Shown here piece after piece: positions 6,997 through 10,112 of a DNA stretch of 10,112 bases. The stretch is from contig JAKORH010000101.1 in assembly GCA_029777935.1 (NCBI GenBank), forward strand, positions 1 to 10,112. The letters are read 5' to 3'. The translations under genes and the position numbers were made by a program. The notes below the pieces were generated by a model. The model had not been told where the DNA came from, ran no database searches, and was given only the letters and a program-made list of their open reading frames with translations. Position 1 is the stretch's first letter. Every line of letters starts with the position of its first letter. This DNA is from Pseudomonadota bacterium (GTDB lineage: Bacteria; Pseudomonadota; Gammaproteobacteria; Burkholderiales; Burkholderiaceae).

Positions 6997-9900
6997 ATGA
7001 CCGATCTGTCCGAGATCAAGAAGCTCGCCAAGTATCGCCCCGCGCACAAGGTCCGCTTCGTCACCGCGGCGTCACTGTTCGACGGCCATGACGCCAGCAT
7101 CAACATCATGCGGCGCATCCTGCAGAGCATGGGCGCGGAGGTGATTCACCTCGGCCACAACCGATCGGTGGAGGAGATCGTCATCGCCGCGCTGCACGAG
7201 GACGTGCAGGGCATCGCGGTCAGTTCCTACCAGGGCGGGCACGTCGAGTTCTTCAAGTACATGCTCGATCTGCTGCGCAGCCGCGGCGGCGCGCACATCA
7301 AGGTGTTCGGCGGCGGCGGCGGAGTGATCGTGCCGGCCGAGATCAAGGAGCTGCACGACTACGGCGTGGCCCGCATCTTCTCGCCCGAAGACGGGCAGAA
7401 GATGGGCCTGACCGGAATGATCGGCATGATGCTGGCGATGTGCGACGAGGACCTGTCGCCGCTGGCGCCGAAGAAGTTGGACGCGCTGCGCGACAAGGAC
7501 GTCTACAAGCGCTGGCGCGCGCTGGCGCAACTGGTCACCGCGCTGGAAAACGACAAGGCGCCCGACGACGTGTGCTACGAGCTGCACAAGGCCGCCGACA
7601 CCGCGCGCGCGCCGGTGGTCGGCATCACCGGCACCGGCGGCGCCGGCAAGAGTTCGCTGACCGACGAGCTGATCCGCCGCTTCCGCCTCGACCAGGACGA
7701 TAACCTGTCGCTCGCGGTGATCTCGATCGACCCGTCGCGCCGCAAGACCGGCGGCGCGCTTCTCGGCGACCGCATCCGCATGAACGCGATTGGGCCCTGG
7801 CAGAAGGGCCCGCGTGTGTACATGCGCTCGCTCGCCACGCGCGAGGCCGGCACCGAGGTGTCGCAGGCGCTGCCCGACGTGATCGCCGCCTGCAAGGTGG
7901 CGGGGTTCGACCTGATCCTGGTCGAGACCTCCGGCATCGGCCAGGGCGACGCCGCGATCGTGCCGCATGCAGACGCGACGCTGTACGTGATGACGCCGGA
8001 GTACGGCGCCGCGAGCCAGCTCGAGAAGATCGACATGCTCGACTTCGCCGACTTCGTCGCCATCAACAAGTTCGACCGCAAGGGCGCGCTCGACGCGCTG
8101 CGCGACGTGAGCAAGCAGGTGCAGCGGAACAGGAGCGCGTTCGACCGGTCGCCCGACGACCTGCCGGTGTTCGGAACGATGGCGGCGCGCTTCAACGACG
8201 ACGGCGTGACCTCGCTGTACCACGCGCTGCTGGCGAAGCTCAAGGAACTGGGGCTGAAGGCCGGCACGTCGAAGCTGCCGCACGTCTTCACGCGCCATTC
8301 GACCAACCAGACGCCGGTCGTGCCGCCGGCGCGCGTGCGGTATCTGGCGGAAATCGCCGATACCGTGCGCGGCTACAAGAAGCGCGCGGTCGAACAGGCG
8401 CGCGTCGCACGCGAGCGACAGCAGTTGCTCGAGACGAAGCGCATGCTCGCCGAAATCCCCCCCTGCCCCCCTTTGCAAAAGGGGGGTGACCAGCCCCCTT
8501 TCGAAAAGGGGGACGGCGACGCAGTCGCCGGGGGGATTTCGGCCCTCGACCAGCTCGTCTCCGACCGCGAAGCCAGGCTCGACTCGCGCAGCAGGAGGCT
8601 GCTCGAAATGTGGCCGCAGATGCAGCAATCCTATGCCGGCGACGAGTACGTGGTCAGGATCCGCGACAAGGAGATCCGCACCAAGCTCACGCACACCACG
8701 CTCTCCGGCAACAAGATCCGCAAGGTCGTGCTGCCGCGCTACGAGGATCACGGCGAGCTGCTGAAGTGGCTGCTGCTGGAGAACGTCCCCGGCAGCTTCC
8801 CGTACACCGCGGGCGTGTTCGCGTTCAAGCGCACGGGTACGGGTAACGACAGTGAAGACCCGACGCGCATGTTCGCCGGCGAGGGCGATCCGTTCCGCAC
8901 CAACCGGCGCTTCAAGCTGCTCAGTGAAGGCATGCCGGCCAAGCGGCTGTCGACCGCGTTCGACAGCGTGACGCTGTACGGCAACGAGCCCGATCCGCGG
9001 CCGGACATCTACGGCAAGGTCGGCAACAGCGGCGTTTCCATCGCCACGCTCGACGACATGAAGGTGCTGTACGGCGGCTTCGACCTGACCGCGCCGAACA
9101 CCAGCGTCAGCATGACGATCAACGGCCCGGCGCCGACGATCCTCGCGATGTTCATGAACACCGCGGTCGACCAGAACCTCGACAAGTTCCGTGCCGACAA
9201 CGGCCGCGAACCGACCGACGACGAGGCGCAGAAGATCCGTGCCTGGGTGCTGGAGAACGTGCGCGGCACCGTGCAGGCCGACATCCTGAAGGAAGACCAG
9301 GGCCAGAACACCTGCATCTTCTCGACCGAGTTCTCGCTCAAGGTGATGGGCGACATCCAGGAGTACTTCGTCCATCACAACGTGCGCAACTTCTACTCGG
9401 TCAGCATCTCCGGCTACCACATTGCCGAAGCGGGCGCGAACCCGATCAGCCAGCTCGCGTTCACGCTCAGCAACGGCTTCACGTTCGTCGAGGCGTACCT
9501 GGCGCGCGGCATGCATGTCGACGACTTCGCGCCCAACCTGTCGTTCTTCTTCAGCAACGGGATGGACCCCGAGTACACGGTGATGGGCCGCGTGGCGCGC
9601 CGCGTCTGGGCGGTGGCGATGCGCGACCGGTACGGCGCCAACGAGAGGTCGCAGAAGCTGAAGTACCACTGCCAGACCAGCGGTCGGTCGCTGCACGCGC
9701 AGGAGATCCAGTTCAACGACATCCGCACCACGCTGCAGGCGCTGATCGCCACCTACGACAACGCCAACAGCCTGCACACCAACGCGTACGACGAGGCGAT
9801 CACCACGCCGACCGAGGAAAGCGTGCGGCGCGCGCTGGCGATCCAGCTCATCATCAACCGCGAGTGGGGGCTGGCGAAGAACGAGAACCCCAACCAAGGC

Positions 9901-10112
9901 AGCTTCGTCATCGAGGAGCTGACCGACTTGGTCGAGGAAGCGGTTTTGCGCGAGTTCGAGTCGATCAGCGAACGCGGCGGCGTGCTCGGCGCGATGGAGC
10001 TCGGCTACCAGCGCGGCAAGATCCAGGAAGAGTCACTGCACTACGAGCACCTGAAGCACACCGGCGAGTACCCGATCATCGGCGTCAACACCTTCCGCAA
10101 CCCGCACGGCGA
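6997..10112 (+). CDS. icmF: Fused isobutyryl-CoA mutase (B12-dependent), 3' partial
   Basis: IcmF interconverts isobutyryl-CoA and n-butyryl-CoA with adenosylcobalamin and carries its own G-protein chaperone. The frame is open to the window end (1,038 codons; family about 1,090, so I estimate some 80 residues are missing). Residues 1-150 are the B12-binding domain with [10 protein letters not shown] (His31 the cobalt ligand). Residues 205-450 are the MeaB-like GTPase: Walker A GTGGAGKS (212-219), [14 protein letters not shown] (357-360). The mutase domain follows from about residue 530, with [15 protein letters not shown], then [14 protein letters not shown], and [14 protein letters not shown] (His808). 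Phe626 in MFAGEG is where methylmalonyl-CoA mutase has Tyr, supporting IcmF over MCM. The start has GGAG (6987-6990) 6 nt upstream. Residues 485-516 are encoded by an inserted repeat-like element. This gene is unrelated to tssM, which shares the name IcmF. Confidence 0.97.
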   Translation, partial: MTDLSEIKKLAKYRPAHKVRFVTAASLFDGHDASINIMRRILQSMGAEVIHLGHNRSVEEIVIAALHEDVQGIAVSSYQGGHVEFFKYMLDLLRSRGGAHIKVFGGGGGVIVPAEIKELHDYGVARIFSPEDGQKMGLTGMIGMMLAMCDEDLSPLAPKKLDALRDKDVYKRWRALAQLVTALENDKAPDDVCYELHKAADTARAPVVGITGTGGAGKSSLTDELIRRFRLDQDDNLSLAVISIDPSRRKTGGALLGDRIRMNAIGPWQKGPRVYMRSLATREAGTEVSQALPDVIAACKVAGFDLILVETSGIGQGDAAIVPHADATLYVMTPEYGAASQLEKIDMLDFADFVAINKFDRKGALDALRDVSKQVQRNRSAFDRSPDDLPVFGTMAARFNDDGVTSLYHALLAKLKELGLKAGTSKLPHVFTRHSTNQTPVVPPARVRYLAEIADTVRGYKKRAVEQARVARERQQLLETKRMLAEIPPCPPLQKGGDQPPFEKGDGDAVAGGISALDQLVSDREARLDSRSRRLLEMWPQMQQSYAGDEYVVRIRDKEIRTKLTHTTLSGNKIRKVVLPRYEDHGELLKWLLLENVPGSFPYTAGVFAFKRTGTGNDSEDPTRMFAGEGDPFRTNRRFKLLSEGMPAKRLSTAFDSVTLYGNEPDPRPDIYGKVGNSGVSIATLDDMKVLYGGFDLTAPNTSVSMTINGPAPTILAMFMNTAVDQNLDKFRADNGREPTDDEAQKIRAWVLENVRGTVQADILKEDQGQNTCIFSTEFSLKVMGDIQEYFVHHNVRNFYSVSISGYHIAEAGANPISQLAFTLSNGFTFVEAYLARGMHVDDFAPNLSFFFSNGMDPEYTVMGRVARRVWAVAMRDRYGANERSQKLKYHCQTSGRSLHAQEIQFNDIRTTLQALIATYDNANSLHTNAYDEAITTPTEESVRRALAIQLIINREWGLAKNENPNQGSFVIEELTDLVEEAVLREFESISERGGVLGAMELGYQRGKIQEESLHYEHLKHTGEYPIIGVNTFRNPHG
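8449..8543 (+). repeat. Cloverleaf-forming palindromic element translated in frame within icmF
   Basis: A 95-bp element bounded by a perfect 14-bp inverted repeat, GCCGAAATCCCCCC (8449-8462) and GGGGGGATTTCGGC (8530-8543). Inside are three perfect hairpins, each with a 3-nt loop: C6T3/A3G6 (8466-8474 with 8478-8486, loop GCA), C5T3/A3G5 (8494-8501 with 8505-8512, loop CGA) and GGCGAC/GTCGCC (8515-8520 with 8524-8529, loop GCA). It reads as Ala485-Ala516 of IcmF, a Pro/Gly/Lys/Asp-rich stretch ([19 protein letters not shown]) unlike the rest of the protein, in the linker between GTPase and mutase domains. The homopolymer runs and nested palindromes look like a REP/MITE-type dispersed repeat rather than evolved coding sequence. 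Copies elsewhere in the genome cannot be checked here. Confidence 0.8.

Noticed and set aside
8449..8543. tRNA gene suggested by the cloverleaf shape
   Set aside because: It has no tRNA consensus such as the GGTTCRA T-loop, the loops are only 3 nt, and it is inside an open reading frame.
8449..8543. CRISPR array or intrinsic terminator
   Set aside because: There are no regularly spaced direct repeats with unique spacers, and the hairpins are followed by G-rich or mixed bases, not a T-run.
7072..9897. 941-codon open frame on the minus strand opposite icmF
   Set aside because: The + frame encodes a full, clearly recognisable IcmF; the antisense frame is His/Arg/Val-rich with no recognisable domain, as expected from GC-rich codon bias.

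Overview
The window is visibly GC-rich and tightly packed, with every confident gene on the + strand. Gene content (type VI secretion, a fused isobutyryl-CoA mutase, exported caspase-like protein) points to a high-GC proteobacterium, most likely Betaproteobacteria (Burkholderiales/Rhodocyclales type) or a Lysobacter/Xanthomonas-type gammaproteobacterium. I cannot decide between these from the sequence alone.

Region 1 (2-5246) is the end of a type VI secretion (T6SS) cluster: a 5'-truncated tssM (inner-membrane NTPase of the envelope complex), tagF (T6SS regulator/assembly factor) overlapping it by 19 nt, and a caspase-like (peptidase C14) gene with a signal peptide overlapping tagF by 7 nt. 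The overlaps suggest translational coupling, so the protease-like protein appears to be made together with the secretion machine.

Region 2 (about 5300-6793) is a small housekeeping-like set: a single-domain rhodanese, an 89-residue exported coiled-coil protein whose ribosome binding site lies inside an 8-bp hairpin, and 2 nt later an SRAP/YedK-family abasic-site DNA-protein crosslink protein that seems to lack the usual C-terminal tail.

Region 3 (6794-10112) is a 203-bp regulatory interval with a near-perfect ACGT-type palindrome placed over a promoter-like -35, followed by icmF, a fused B12-binding / G-protein chaperone / mutase enzyme, cut off by the right edge. Its reading frame is open to the window end. 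Inside icmF, in the linker between the G-protein and mutase domains, lies the most unusual object in the window: a 95-bp repeat-like element that can fold as a cloverleaf (14-bp closing stem plus three perfect triloop hairpins) and is translated in frame.

No complete new defence or mobile system is visible. The best leads are the in-frame cloverleaf element, the T6SS-coupled caspase-like protein with its unassigned C-terminal domain, and the operator upstream of icmF.
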